The position numbers and the translations under genes were made by a program. Positions 8,655-16,631 of a stretch of DNA of 18,436 nucleotides are shown one piece after another. Source of the DNA: Limiplasma pullistercoris (GTDB lineage: Bacteria; Bacillota; Clostridia; Christensenellales; Aristaeellaceae); contig DVMC01000111.1 in NCBI GenBank assembly GCA_018715165.1, positions 1-18,436 on the forward strand. The letters run 5' to 3'. A model generated the notes under the pieces. It ran no database searches. It worked only from the letters and a program-made list of their open reading frames with translations, and had not been told where the DNA came from. How positions within the stretch are numbered: the first letter of the stretch is position 1; each line of letters opens with the position of its first letter.

Positions 8655-8683
8655 GTCTATTCCGCCGCGCGGACGCATACGCT
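8655..8683 (+). promoter_or_regulatory. Possible sigma-E (mother-cell) promoter of the bofA-like gene
   Basis: GTCTATT (8655-8661) resembles the sigma-E -35 pattern, and CATACGCT (8676-8683) matches CATACAAT at six of eight positions, with a 14-base spacer. Both the box order and the spacing fit sigma-E, and Bacillus bofA is made in the mother cell. No sigma-A promoter of comparable quality was seen on this strand. The boxes are short, so chance is possible. Confidence 0.4.
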
Positions 8684-8704
8684 GGTAGCGGAGGTGAGCC
8701 GGAT

Positions 8705-8968
8705 ATGACGGACAGGCTTCTGGCGGTGGCCATGATCGCGGCGACACTTAGCGTGAGCTATCCCCTGTGCATGCGCGCGGCGCCCCGGCGGGGCCTGATG
8801 CGCGTTGTGGAGCGGATGTGCGCGGGCATCATCCTGTGCTACCTGTGCTGGCTGGGGCTTTCGCCGCTGGGCATCTCCTTTCCGCAGGGACCGCTCTCCG
8901 CGGTCAGCGCAGGGTTCCTGGGGCTTCCGGGCCTGGCGCTGGCGGCATTTGTCTCCTGGCTGCCTTAG
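8705..8968 (+). CDS. bofA: BofA-like sporulation membrane protein (pro-sigma-K processing inhibitor family)
   Basis: 87 residues, the family's usual size. Hydrophobic segments lie at about residues 4-20, 38-58 and 64-86. The C-terminal half, with GISFPQGPLSAVSAGFLG followed by LPGLALAAF, fits the BofA pattern of a short loop followed by a Gly-rich Leu-Gly-x-Pro-Gly segment. In Bacillus, BofA holds the SpoIVFB protease inactive in the forespore outer membrane until engulfment signalling releases it. A near-perfect GGAGGTGA site stands 7 bases before the ATG. It is a single gene, divergent from cggR and convergent with thiI: its TAG shares bases with the thiI stop. The gene symbol is by family resemblance; sequence divergence from Bacillus BofA is considerable. 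Confidence 0.72.
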   Translation: MTDRLLAVAMIAATLSVSYPLCMRAAPRRGLMRVVERMCAGIILCYLCWLGLSPLGISFPQGPLSAVSAGFLGLPGLALAAFVSWLP

Positions 8969-10110
8969 AGCTCAAAAACCTCCGTACCCTCCAGCGCGGC
9001 GGCGATCAGCGCGTCGGAGTCAAGCTTGCTTTCGCCGTCGAGAATGATCTCCAGCTTGGGCTTGGTGGCCGGGTGCCGCGGCGTAAAGACGGTGCAGCAG
9101 TCCTCATAGGGCAGGGACGAGGTTTCATAAGTGCCGATCTTCTGCGCAATTTCGATGATCTCGGACTTGTCAAACCCGATGAGTGGCCGGAATACCGGCA
9201 TATCCGCCACGGCGTCCGTGCAGCCGAGGGCATGCATGGTCTGGCTGGCTACCTGGCCGATGCTCTCGCCCGTGATCAGCGCCTGGGAATGCTCCTTTTT
9301 CGCAATGGCGTTGGCGATGCGCATCATGTAGCGGCGCATGATGATGGTGGTGTAATCCTCGTGGCACTTCTCGTGAATCTGCATCTGGATATCGGTAAAC
9401 GGCACCACATGCACGCGCACGCCGCACAGGCTTTCGCTGAGAATGCGGGCCAGGTCCAGCACCTTTTCACGGGCGCGCTCGCTGGTATAGGGAAAGGAAT
9501 AGAAGTGCACCGCGTCCACGCGCACGCCGCGCTTGGCGATCATCCAGCCCGCCACCGGGCTGTCGATGCCGCCGGAGAGCAGCAGCGTGGCCTTGCCGTT
9601 AGACCCCACCGGCATCCCGCCTACCGCAGGAATGGGATGGGTATAGAGGTAGGCCAGGTCGCGAATCTCCACCGAGAGCACGACATCGGGGTTTTTCACG
9701 TCCACCTTGAGCCCCGGCAGATGCTCCAGCAGATATGCGCCCATTTCCACGTTGATGGTGGGCGAGTCCATGGGATAGCGCTTGTCGCTGCGGCGGGCGT
9801 TGACCTTGAAGGTGCCCCTGTGGCCCTCCATGAGCTTTGCCGCCTGGGCGCAGAGGGCCTCAAAATCATCCTTCTCCATCTCGATGGCGCGGCACACGCT
9901 GTGCACGCCAAACACCTTGGTCACGCGGCGGATGGTTTCATCCATATCGGCCGCGTCGCTGACATAGATGCGGCCGTCGCTCAGCCACACATGGCCGCCG
10001 ACCGCCTTGACCGCGTCGCGGACGCGGTCCACCAGCATACGTAAAAAAGTGGGGCGGTTGAGCCCCTTGAGAAAAATTTCGCCATAGCGAACCTGCAAAA
10101 CCTCGCGCAC
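8965..10110 (-). CDS. thiI: tRNA sulfurtransferase ThiI (4-thiouridine synthetase)
   Basis: 381 residues, the short form without the C-terminal rhodanese domain of the enterobacterial enzyme. It adenylates tRNA U8 and inserts sulfur to make s4U. Order of parts: N-terminal ferredoxin-like region with RYGEIFLKGLNRP, THUMP domain (about 60-160), PP-loop ATPase with LLSGGIDSPVAG (P-loop 179-185), and the tail motif SLPYEDCCTVFTPRHP containing Cys338/339. The start is GTG at 10110: RYGE is then at residue 8 as expected, and AAAGGAGG lies about 11 bases upstream. A cysteine desulfurase gene ends 23 bases upstream and is the likely sulfur donor. The stop codon overlaps the convergent bofA-like stop, with no terminator seen between them. 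Confidence 0.95.
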   Translation of the reverse strand: MREVLQVRYGEIFLKGLNRPTFLRMLVDRVRDAVKAVGGHVWLSDGRIYVSDAADMDETIRRVTKVFGVHSVCRAIEMEKDDFEALCAQAAKLMEGHRGTFKVNARRSDKRYPMDSPTINVEMGAYLLEHLPGLKVDVKNPDVVLSVEIRDLAYLYTHPIPAVGGMPVGSNGKATLLLSGGIDSPVAGWMIAKRGVRVDAVHFYSFPYTSERAREKVLDLARILSESLCGVRVHVVPFTDIQMQIHEKCHEDYTTIIMRRYMMRIANAIAKKEHSQALITGESIGQVASQTMHALGCTDAVADMPVFRPLIGFDKSEIIEIAQKIGTYETSSLPYEDCCTVFTPRHPATKPKLEIILDGESKLDSDALIAAALEGTEVFEL

Positions 10111-10133
10111 GGTGGTTTCTTCCTCCTTTGGCG

Positions 10134-11294
10134 TCAGCGGCGCGTAAAGCGGCGCAGCTGGCCGACCCGTTCGATGATCTTTTCAGCGGTGTAGCGCATT
10201 TCCTCCTCGGTATTGAAGGGGCACAGGCTGATGCGGATGGCGCTGTCCATCACCTGCGGCGGCAGGTGCATGGCCGTGAGTACCGGCGAGCGGCGCCCTT
10301 TCTTGGACGAGCAGGCCGAGCCGGTCCCCACGCAGATGCCGTCCGCCTCCAGCGCGTGCAGGAGCGTTTCCGCCCGAACAGGAGGGAACGCCACGTTGAG
10401 GATATGGCACGCGCTCATGGGATCGTCCACGGGAAGTCCCGCCACCGTCGTTTCCGGCAGTGCCTGCGTCAAAAGCGACAAAAGCAGCTTTTTGAGGCTG
10501 CGCATGCGCTCCATGGCATCGGACGGATAGCTCTGCACCGCAGCCACCATTCCCGCGATACCGCTGGTATTCTCCGTGCCGCTGCGCAGGCCGCCCTGCT
10601 GGCCGCCCCCGGCTACGATGGGCTTGATGCGAGCGCCGTCCGCCAGCACCAGCGCGCCCACGCCCTTGGGCCCGTGGATTTTGTGCGCGCTGAGGGCATA
10701 GGAATCCACTTTGGTTTCCTTAAACGAAAAAGGCACGCGAAGATACCCCTGCACGCCGTCCACATGGATGGCGGCCTGCGGGGCAAGGCGGTCGCGCAGC
10801 TCGCAGATCTCTTTCACCGGCATGATCACGCCGGTTTCGTTGCACACCTGCATCACGCAGATCAAGGCGGTCTGCGGTCCCAGCATGCCTTCCAGCGCGG
10901 TCAGGTCCACCGTGCCGCTGGGAAGGAGCGGAATTTCCCGCGCAGCCACACCATAGCGCGCCTGTGATTCCAGGCAGGCGTTTTTCACCGCCTCGTGCTC
11001 GGCGGCGGTATAAAGCACCTCGCCTGGATGATGCATGGCGGACAGACGGCCCCAGATGGCCAGGTTATCGCTCTCGGTGCCGCCGGAGGTGAAGATCACG
11101 TTCTTTTCCTGTGCATGGAGCGTGACGGCGATGGCGTGGCGCGCATCCGCCAGGGCATGCTCGGCGCGCATCGCGGGCGCGTAGAGCGCGGAAGGATTGT
11201 GGAAGGCTTCGGTCATGCTCTGCGCCACGGCTTCGACTGCCTGCGCGCAGGGACGGGTGGTCGCGCTGTTGTCCAGATAAACCTGCATGCTCAT
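10134..11294 (-). CDS. Cysteine desulfurase, NifS/IscS-type (class V aminotransferase fold)
   Basis: 386 residues. The PLP enzyme takes sulfur from cysteine as a protein persulfide. The N-terminus MQVYLDNSATTRP is typical; cofactor-site motifs are FTSGGTESDNLAI (68-80), AEHEAVKNA (98-106), the HVDGVQ Asp179, and Lys205 in ALSAHKIHGPKG, which binds PLP. The persulfide Cys328 is in GTGSACSSKKG. It lies 23 bases upstream of thiI, the arrangement of the dedicated desulfurase (NifZ in Bacillus) that feeds ThiI, so tRNA thiolation is its probable main role; iron-sulfur assembly cannot be excluded. The ATG at 11294 overlaps the stop of the preceding gene (ATGA); an ATG two codons later, 6 bases after AGGA, is an equally credible start. 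Confidence 0.95.
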   Translation of the reverse strand: MSMQVYLDNSATTRPCAQAVEAVAQSMTEAFHNPSALYAPAMRAEHALADARHAIAVTLHAQEKNVIFTSGGTESDNLAIWGRLSAMHHPGEVLYTAAEHEAVKNACLESQARYGVAAREIPLLPSGTVDLTALEGMLGPQTALICVMQVCNETGVIMPVKEICELRDRLAPQAAIHVDGVQGYLRVPFSFKETKVDSYALSAHKIHGPKGVGALVLADGARIKPIVAGGGQQGGLRSGTENTSGIAGMVAAVQSYPSDAMERMRSLKKLLLSLLTQALPETTVAGLPVDDPMSACHILNVAFPPVRAETLLHALEADGICVGTGSACSSKKGRRSPVLTAMHLPPQVMDSAIRISLCPFNTEEEMRYTAEKIIERVGQLRRFTRR

Positions 11295-11821
11295 TCCTGA
11301 TACGCTCCACGCGGCAGATATTTGCGGATCATGTCCACCAGCTCGGCGGAGGGCTCCAGGATGATGACGGTCTTCTGGTTTTCCTTCTGATAGTAGAAGT
11401 AATACAGCTTTGCACCGCGGTTCAAAAACCAGTTGCGGCGCGTGAGGCCGGGCATGTTGATGAGCTTGCGGAAGGCGTTGGAGTCCACCGGGCCGAACGC
11501 CTCCACGTTCTTGACGCGCATAGTGCCGAGCGTTTTGCGCTTTTGATTGTTGAACACCTGGGCGAAATCCAGATCGCCGTTGGTGAAGGTATACTCATAC
11601 TCGGTGCGCAGGCGGTCGCGGCGCAAAAACAGCAACACCGCCAGACCGGCCGTCACCAGCGCCTCGATCAGACCGTAGACGCTGAACTGCATAAACAGCA
11701 TCTGAACGCACAGCAGCGCCCACAGGGCAGCCAGCACCATGACGATGTTGGACAGGATGTAAAGCGTGTTTTCCACGCCGCGGTTATGCTTGACGACGAC
11801 TTCTTCCATAAAATGATCCAT
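11291..11821 (-). CDS. Two-helix membrane protein of unknown function, DUF6106-like
   Basis: 176 residues from the ATG at 11821, which follows AAGGAG by 9 bases; a TTG at 11830 lies inside that spacer. A short N-terminal stretch (MDHFMEEVVVKHNRG) precedes two membrane segments at about residues 20-42 and 46-66, then a cytoplasmic domain with EYEYTFTNGDLDFAQVF (74-90), a basic NNQKRK and aromatic-rich LYYFYYQ near 144. This layout, and the tyrosine-rich start of the soluble part, recall the DUF6106 proteins of Clostridia as I remember them; I cannot verify it. No function is known to me. Its stop overlaps the desulfurase start and its start lies 21 bases after the PAP2-like gene, so it is firmly within the operon. 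Confidence 0.75.
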   Translation of the reverse strand: MDHFMEEVVVKHNRGVENTLYILSNIVMVLAALWALLCVQMLFMQFSVYGLIEALVTAGLAVLLFLRRDRLRTEYEYTFTNGDLDFAQVFNNQKRKTLGTMRVKNVEAFGPVDSNAFRKLINMPGLTRRNWFLNRGAKLYYFYYQKENQKTVIILEPSAELVDMIRKYLPRGAYQE

Positions 11822-11842
11822 GGTGAACAACTCCTTCCGCGA

Positions 11843-12310
11843 TCAGGCCCGACCGGCCAAAATCAAGATATAGATTCCTGCCACCGCCAGGCCCACCAGC
11901 GCGCCGCCGGCCACCTCGATGGGCTTGTGGCCCACCAGCTCCTTGAGCTCGGCATCGGAGATGGGCTTGCCGTTGATAAGCACATCCTGCAAAATCTGAT
12001 TGATGATCGTGGCCTGGCGGCCTGTTTCCCGGCGCACGCCGGTCGCATCGTACATGACGATCAGGGCCACCACCACCATCACGGCGAATACCCCGGACGC
12101 ATACCCGTTCAGCGCGCCCACCATGACGGCGGCGGAAACCACCATCGCCGTGTGGGAGCTGGGCATACCGCCGGAGCCATGGAGGCGGCTCAAGTCCCAC
12201 TCGTGTTCCACCAGATAGTGAATGGGGATTTTCAACCCCTGCGCCACAAACCAGCCGATCAGCGCGGCGATGAGCACATGGTTGGAAAATACCTCCAAGA
12301 TTGTGTGCAC
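11843..12310 (-). CDS. Divergent PAP2 family protein (DUF212, YuiD-like)
   Basis: 155 residues from a GTG at 12310, chosen because GAGGAG lies 9 bases upstream and the product then matches the usual length of this family (about 158). The open frame upstream begins only at a TTG overlapping ispA. Hydrophobic helices at about 12-28, 52-70, 72-88 and 133-152 indicate an integral membrane protein. The conserved block GSGGMPSSHTA (46-55) corresponds to the PAP2 phosphatase motif SGH-like region, and YDATGVRRETGRQA (87-100) is the DUF212 signature. A lipid phosphatase role is inferred from fold; no substrate is established for this branch. Lying just after the prenyl diphosphate synthase gene (45 bases away), a prenyl-phosphate substrate is conceivable. 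Confidence 0.88.
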   Translation of the reverse strand: MHTILEVFSNHVLIAALIGWFVAQGLKIPIHYLVEHEWDLSRLHGSGGMPSSHTAMVVSAAVMVGALNGYASGVFAVMVVVALIVMYDATGVRRETGRQATIINQILQDVLINGKPISDAELKELVGHKPIEVAGGALVGLAVAGIYILILAGRA

Positions 12311-12355
12311 CCGCTTTCTCTCCTCTTCCGAAATGCTTTTATCATGATACAACAA

Positions 12356-13276
12356 TCACGCGTTGCGCACAAGGGTCTTTCGCGCCAGTTCGCGCAGATA
12401 CGCTCCCTTTTCGCCGAAGGGTGTCAGCGCCTCAACGGCCTGCTTCACGGCGGATTGCGCATCCTGCCGGGCCTTTTCCACCCCGAAGGCGGCGGGCCAG
12501 GTCTGCTTGCCTCGCTGCGCGTCCATGCCGGTTTCCTTGCCCAGCAGGCGCACGTCGCCCTCCAGGTCCAGCAGGTCGTCCACGATCTGGAACGCCAGCC
12601 CGACGCCCTGGCCATAGGCGCGGCCTGCTTCCAGCTGCGCTTCCGTGGCTCCCGCCAGCATAAGCCCCGCCACCACCGGGGCGGTGAGCAGGTCGGCGGT
12701 CTTGTGCAGGTGAATATACCGGACGCTTTCCGCCGTGGGCGCATGCCCCTCCAGCGTCACGTCGGCGGTCTGCCCGGCGATCATGCCGCACACACCCGCG
12801 CGCCGCGCGATTTCTCCCGCCGCCCGAAGCGCTTGCTGCGGACGCTCCGCCGCGACAGGGGCGGAAAGCATGGTCTCATACGCCAGGTTGAGCAGCCCGT
12901 CGCCCGCCAATATCGCCACGGCCTCGCCAAAGACGCGGTGGTTCGTGGGCTTGCCCCGGCGCAGGGCGTCATCGTCCATGGCGGGCAAGTCATCATGGAT
13001 GAGCGAATAGGTGTGGATCATCTCCATGGCGCAGGCAAAGGGCAGGGCGTACTGCCAGTCATCCCGCACGAGATGATAGCCGGCCAGCAGCAAAACGGGT
13101 CGGAGCCGCTTTCCCGGCAAAAGCAGGCTATAGCGCATGGCGCTGCGCAGGGGCTGCGGGGGCATGTCCGCTTCCCATCCGCCCTCCTGCGGCTGCGTCA
13201 CAGGCTCGTCCCCCTGCTGCATGAGCAGCGGAAACGCTGCAAGCGCCTGTTCCACTGCCTCGCGGTATGCGTCCAT
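12356..13276 (-). CDS. ispA: Short-chain polyprenyl diphosphate synthase (farnesyl/geranylgeranyl type)
   Basis: 306 residues from the ATG at 13276, which has AAAGGAAGG before it; an in-frame ATG at 13294 overlapping the xseB stop (ATGA) would add six residues. The enzyme condenses isopentenyl diphosphate with allylic diphosphates to make C15 or C20 chains for quinones and cell-wall carriers. Motifs: GKRLRP (55-60) for IPP binding, first aspartate-rich motif DDLPAMDDD (95-103) with the two-residue insertion of bacterial FPP synthases, and the second DDLLDLEGD (233-241). Position after xseB is common in Firmicutes. The usual dxs/argR/recN/spo0A continuation is not found here; a PAP2-like gene follows. 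Product chain length is not certain from sequence. Confidence 0.93.
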   Translation of the reverse strand: MDAYREAVEQALAAFPLLMQQGDEPVTQPQEGGWEADMPPQPLRSAMRYSLLLPGKRLRPVLLLAGYHLVRDDWQYALPFACAMEMIHTYSLIHDDLPAMDDDALRRGKPTNHRVFGEAVAILAGDGLLNLAYETMLSAPVAAERPQQALRAAGEIARRAGVCGMIAGQTADVTLEGHAPTAESVRYIHLHKTADLLTAPVVAGLMLAGATEAQLEAGRAYGQGVGLAFQIVDDLLDLEGDVRLLGKETGMDAQRGKQTWPAAFGVEKARQDAQSAVKQAVEALTPFGEKGAYLRELARKTLVRNA

Positions 13277-13290
13277 GGTGATCCTTCCTT

Positions 13291-13563
13291 TCATTCTTCC
13301 TTCAGCGCGTCCAGCAGGCTGCTTTGCTCCGCCATCTCCGTGGGCGTCACCTTCGGCGCGCCGTCCTGACCCGCGGTGATCTCCTGCATGCGGCCCTTGG
13401 CCGCCTCCAGCATCTTTTCCAGATCGGCGGCCAGCTTTACGCCTTCCTCGTAGCGCTTGAGCAGCTCCTCCAGCGGAAGCTCCCCCGCCTCCAGCTGCGC
13501 CGCCAGCGCCTCCAGCCGGTTCAGGCCGTCCTCAAAGCTGACCGTCTTTTTCTTGCCTGCCAT
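13291..13563 (-). CDS. xseB: Exodeoxyribonuclease VII small subunit
   Basis: 90 residues from the ATG at 13563, giving a typical start MAGKKKTVSFEDGLNRLEAL. XseB is a small helical protein that binds several copies to XseA to form exonuclease VII, which degrades single-stranded DNA in both directions. The core, with LEALAAQLEAGELPLEELL and KRYEEGVKLAADLEKML, is the family pattern of two helices separated by a Gly-Glu-Leu-Pro-Leu turn. The C-terminal 25 residues are a variable tail. It overlaps the end of xseA by 32 bases, so translation is probably coupled. AAAGGA lies about 10 bases before the ATG. The stop overlaps the alternative ispA ATG. Confidence 0.94.
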   Translation of the reverse strand: MAGKKKTVSFEDGLNRLEALAAQLEAGELPLEELLKRYEEGVKLAADLEKMLEAAKGRMQEITAGQDGAPKVTPTEMAEQSSLLDALKEE

Positions 13564-14773
13564 CGCCAGCCCATCCTTTCTCCACGTAAGTGACCTGCGC
13601 GCCCGCGCGCCCATCCGCCAGCACGATCTCAAGCGCGTCGCCGGGCCGCAGCGCCTCCACGCTGCGCGCCGCCTTTCCGCCTGAAAGCGCCACGGCGTAT
13701 CCCCGGCGCATCGTCTCCACGGGGCCCGCTGCGCTCAGCCGAATGGCCGCCTGCCTGAACGCGTGCTCGCGCGCCGTCAGCGCGCGGCGCAAAGCCGTTT
13801 CCATCGCGGCCACAGCGGCAGCCAGCCTTGCGGCGGCGCGTTCCCGCGCGCCCGCGGGCGACTGCGCCTCCAAATGTTTCTGTGCCCCAGCCAGGCGCAG
13901 GCCCTTTTGGGCAAGCTGATGCGAAAACGCCGCATTCATCCGCCGCAGAAGCGCCTGCTCCGTCTCCAGCAGCGCCGCCTGTTCGGGCACAGCTAATTCG
14001 GCAGCGGCGGACGGCGTGGGCGCGCGCACATCGGCCACAAAATCGGCGATCGTCACGTCGGTTTCATGCCCCACGGCGCTGACCACGGGCGTATGGCAGC
14101 GCGCAATGGCCCGTGCCACGACTTCTTCGTTGAAGGCCCAAAGGTCCTCCATGCTTCCGCCGCCGCGCCCCACGATCATGACGTCCACATCCGCAAAGGC
14201 ATCCAGCAGGCGGATGGCAGCCGCGATCTCCGCCGCGGCGCCCTCGCCCTGCACCTTGACCGGACAGAGGTAAAGGGGCATGCCCGGATAGCGCCGCCAG
14301 CTCACGCGGGCGATATCGTGCACCACGGCGCCGGTCCGGCTGGTCACGATGCCTACGCCGCGTGGGAGCAGCGGCAGGGGCTTTTTGAGCGAGGGGTCAA
14401 ACAGGCCTTCGGCGGCCAGCTTCTGCTTAAGCGCCTCAAAGCGCAGGTACAGCTCGCCCAGGCCGTCGGGTTCCATGGCGTCAGCGTAAAACTGATACGA
14501 TCCGGTACGGGCGTACAGGCCCACGCTGCCAAACAGCCGCACGCGCTGCCCGTTTTCAGGCCGGAAGCGCACACCCATGGCCGCCTGACGAAACATGGCG
14601 CAGTTGATCGCCGCCTCCTCGTCCTTGAGCGTAAAGTACCAGTGACCGGAGGTATGGCGCTTGAAATTGCTCAACTCGCCTGTCAGGCACAGGCCATGGA
14701 GCATGGGATCGGACGCCAGCGAGCGCCGCACGTATTCGTTGAGCTGGGATACGGTGAGCGTCAGCCCTCTCAC
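13532..14773 (-). CDS. xseA: Exodeoxyribonuclease VII large subunit
   Basis: 413 residues, close to the usual 400-450. The N-terminal OB-fold that binds single-stranded DNA (about 1-100) includes LTVSQLNEYVRRSL and GELSNFKRHTSGHWYFTLKD. The catalytic part contains GVGIVTSRTGAVVHDI, DVMIVGRGGGSMEDLWAFN, and GHETDVTIADFVADVRAPTP, the signature blocks of XseA. An Ala/Arg-rich helical stretch (about 260-350) leads to the C-terminal segment that holds XseB. The start is GTG at 14773, overlapping the folD stop by four bases (GTGA), with no strong separate ribosome site, which suggests coupled translation. The end overlaps xseB. Confidence 0.96.
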   Translation of the reverse strand: MRGLTLTVSQLNEYVRRSLASDPMLHGLCLTGELSNFKRHTSGHWYFTLKDEEAAINCAMFRQAAMGVRFRPENGQRVRLFGSVGLYARTGSYQFYADAMEPDGLGELYLRFEALKQKLAAEGLFDPSLKKPLPLLPRGVGIVTSRTGAVVHDIARVSWRRYPGMPLYLCPVKVQGEGAAAEIAAAIRLLDAFADVDVMIVGRGGGSMEDLWAFNEEVVARAIARCHTPVVSAVGHETDVTIADFVADVRAPTPSAAAELAVPEQAALLETEQALLRRMNAAFSHQLAQKGLRLAGAQKHLEAQSPAGARERAAARLAAAVAAMETALRRALTAREHAFRQAAIRLSAAGPVETMRRGYAVALSGGKAARSVEALRPGDALEIVLADGRAGAQVTYVEKGWAGDGRQEKDGQL

Positions 14774-15624
14774 AGCGCGGCCGCCGCCTTTTCCGCCGCT
14801 GCCACGGTGTTGTCCATCAGCATGGCGATGGTCATTTTGCCCACGCCGCCGGGAACGGGAGTGATATACGACGCCTTCTGCGAAACAGGCTCAAAGTCCA
14901 CGTCGCCGCAGAGTTTGCCATCTACGCGGTTGATGCCCACATCCACCACCACGGCGCCGTCCTTGACCATGTCTGCGGTGATAAAGCGCGGCTTGCCGAT
15001 GGCGGCCACCAGAATATCGGCCCGGCGGGTATGCGCGGCGAGGTCGGCCGTGCGGCTGTGGCAGATGGTCACGGTCGCGTTCTCCTGCAAAAGCAGCAGC
15101 GCCATGGGCTTGCCGACGATGTTGCTGCGGCCTACGACCACGGCCTCCTTGCCGCTGATGGGGATACCGGCCCGCTTGAGCATGTGCAGCGCGCCCTTTG
15201 GCGTGCAGGCCACCACGCAGTCCAGCCCGCGCGACAGGCGGCCCGCGTTGATATCATGGAAGCCGTCCACGTCCTTTTCCGGCAGAATCAGCGAAAGCGC
15301 CCGATCGCCGTCCAGATGGCGCGGCAGGGGCAGCTGGACCAGTATGCCGTTGACGGACGGGTCCGCATTGGCCTCGCGGATGGCCGCTTCCAGCGTCTCC
15401 TGCGTGGTATCGGCAGGCATGCGCAACGTGCGCGAGCGGATACCCAGGCGCGCGCAGGCCTTTTCCTTGTTGCTGACATAGGTCTGGCTGGCGGGATCGT
15501 CGCCCACCAGAATGACTGTGAGACCGGGCGTATAGCCCTTCTGCGCCAACGCCTCCACGCGCTTTTTGAGTTCTTCCTCCAATTCGGCCGCCATGAGCTT
15601 GCCGTCCAGAAGCTGTGCCGGCAT
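14770..15624 (-). CDS. folD: Bifunctional methylenetetrahydrofolate dehydrogenase / methenyltetrahydrofolate cyclohydrolase
   Basis: 284 residues from MPAQLLDGKLMAAEL, the standard FolD length; GGGAGGCG lies about 9 bases before the ATG at 15624, and the longer open frame upstream has no family similarity. The enzyme links 5,10-methylene- and 10-formyl-tetrahydrofolate using NADP. Catalytic elements: Tyr49 and Lys53 in SQTYVSNKEKA, the folate-site motif GILVQLPLP, the dinucleotide-binding VVGRSNIVGKP, and the C-terminal TPVPGGVGKMT. The gene lies 19 bases after the TsaD paralogue and overlaps xseA, an arrangement common in Clostridia. Confidence 0.97.
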   Translation of the reverse strand: MPAQLLDGKLMAAELEEELKKRVEALAQKGYTPGLTVILVGDDPASQTYVSNKEKACARLGIRSRTLRMPADTTQETLEAAIREANADPSVNGILVQLPLPRHLDGDRALSLILPEKDVDGFHDINAGRLSRGLDCVVACTPKGALHMLKRAGIPISGKEAVVVGRSNIVGKPMALLLLQENATVTICHSRTADLAAHTRRADILVAAIGKPRFITADMVKDGAVVVDVGINRVDGKLCGDVDFEPVSQKASYITPVPGGVGKMTIAMLMDNTVAAAEKAAAAL

Positions 15625-15643
15625 ATGAAATCGCCTCCCTGCT

Positions 15644-16603
15644 TTATGAATGTTCTTCCAGATAGCGCCGCATGCCGATGCTTGCCACGCCTGCGGCGTT
15701 GTCCGCGCTGTACTGCGCCTGTCCATAGATCACCCGCGCCGGCGAGCGCAGGCGGCCCAGCCGGTCCCCCACCAGCCGCCGAAGCAGCGCCGAGGACGCC
15801 ACGCCGCCCACCACCAGCGCCTGCCGCGCACCCGTGCGCCTGCATGCGCCGTCGAGCATGCGCGCCACCGTGCGGGCCAGCACGTCGTACACCTCCGCGG
15901 CGATGCGCTCGCGCGTGAGCTCGCCCGCGCGAATGAGCCGCTGCGCCTGCGTTTCCACGCCGGAGAGATGGCAGGAAAGGCCGTCCCGCGAGATGCTGGT
16001 GGGCAGCAGAGCTGACGCCTTCTCCGGGCAGGCCACGGCCAGCCGCTCCAGCGCCGGTCCAGCCGGAAAGGGCAGGCCCAGGGCCACGCCCACGCGGTCC
16101 ACCAGCTGGCCCGCGTGCAGGTCCGCGCTCCCGCCCAGAAGGATCAGGTCCCCGTCCCGGCAGTCCACCAGTTCGGTGGTGCCGCCGCTCAGATGCAGCG
16201 CCACAAACGGCCCTTCCGGCGCGGCGTGGCCGATCAGCCCGGCGGCGATATGGCCCTGCTGGTGCGAGGTTTCATACAGCGGCACGCCCAGCGCAGAGGC
16301 CAACACGGAGGCATGGCCCAGCCCCACGGTGAACACCGGCATGTAGCTGTCCTCCCCATCGCGCGGACGCGCGGAGGCGCACACGGCGGCGATCTGCGCG
16401 CCGTTCAGCCTGCGGCCCAGCGCCTCCATCACCTGGGGCATTTGCCGCACATGCGCAAAAACGGCCTCGCTCTGGCGAAGGCCGCGCTGTCCCTCCCGGA
16501 CGGGCAACAACATGCGCTCGGCGGCCACCACCGCGCCATGCTCGTCCACCGCCGCCGCGGAGGTGGTATAGCAGCTGGTATCAAAACCCAGGGTCACGCG
16601 CAT
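15644..16603 (-). CDS. TsaD/Kae1-like (M22 family) paralogue of unknown function
   Basis: 319 residues from the ATG at 16603, which follows AAAGGAG by 7 bases. The ASKHA fold of the TsaD/Kae1 family is evident: LGFDTSCYTTS (phosphate 1), ETSHQQGHIAAGL with the metal pair His114 and His118, LHLSGGTTEL (138-145), AGQLVDRVGVALGLPFPAGP (164-183), LVVGGVASSALLR (263-275) and SADNAAGVA with the third ligand Asp301. True TsaD makes the t6A37 tRNA modification with TsaB/E/C. Here SGGHT is SGGTT and the DDAAGEAFDK block is altered, so this is likely the second clostridial copy rather than TsaD itself. An active metal site is plausible; function is unknown. It sits between nusB and folD. Confidence 0.85.
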   Translation of the reverse strand: MRVTLGFDTSCYTTSAAAVDEHGAVVAAERMLLPVREGQRGLRQSEAVFAHVRQMPQVMEALGRRLNGAQIAAVCASARPRDGEDSYMPVFTVGLGHASVLASALGVPLYETSHQQGHIAAGLIGHAAPEGPFVALHLSGGTTELVDCRDGDLILLGGSADLHAGQLVDRVGVALGLPFPAGPALERLAVACPEKASALLPTSISRDGLSCHLSGVETQAQRLIRAGELTRERIAAEVYDVLARTVARMLDGACRRTGARQALVVGGVASSALLRRLVGDRLGRLRSPARVIYGQAQYSADNAAGVASIGMRRYLEEHS

Positions 16604-16631
16604 CGGCCCGCTCCTTTCCCCCATGCGGGCA

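Noticed and set aside
8767..10044. 425-codon plus-strand open frame
   Set aside because: It overlaps bofA in another frame and then runs antisense to thiI; no domain is visible.
12311..12355. Longer N-terminus for the PAP2-like protein
   Set aside because: It would need a TTG start next to the ispA stop and would place the GAGGAG ribosome site inside the coding sequence; the GTG at 12310 gives the usual family length.
11543..13369. 608-codon plus-strand open frame
   Set aside because: It runs antisense across the DUF6106-like gene, the PAP2-like gene and ispA, all of which have clear motifs, ribosome sites and overlaps on the minus strand.
14066..15481. 471-codon plus-strand open frame
   Set aside because: Antisense to xseA and folD, whose signature motifs are all on the minus strand.
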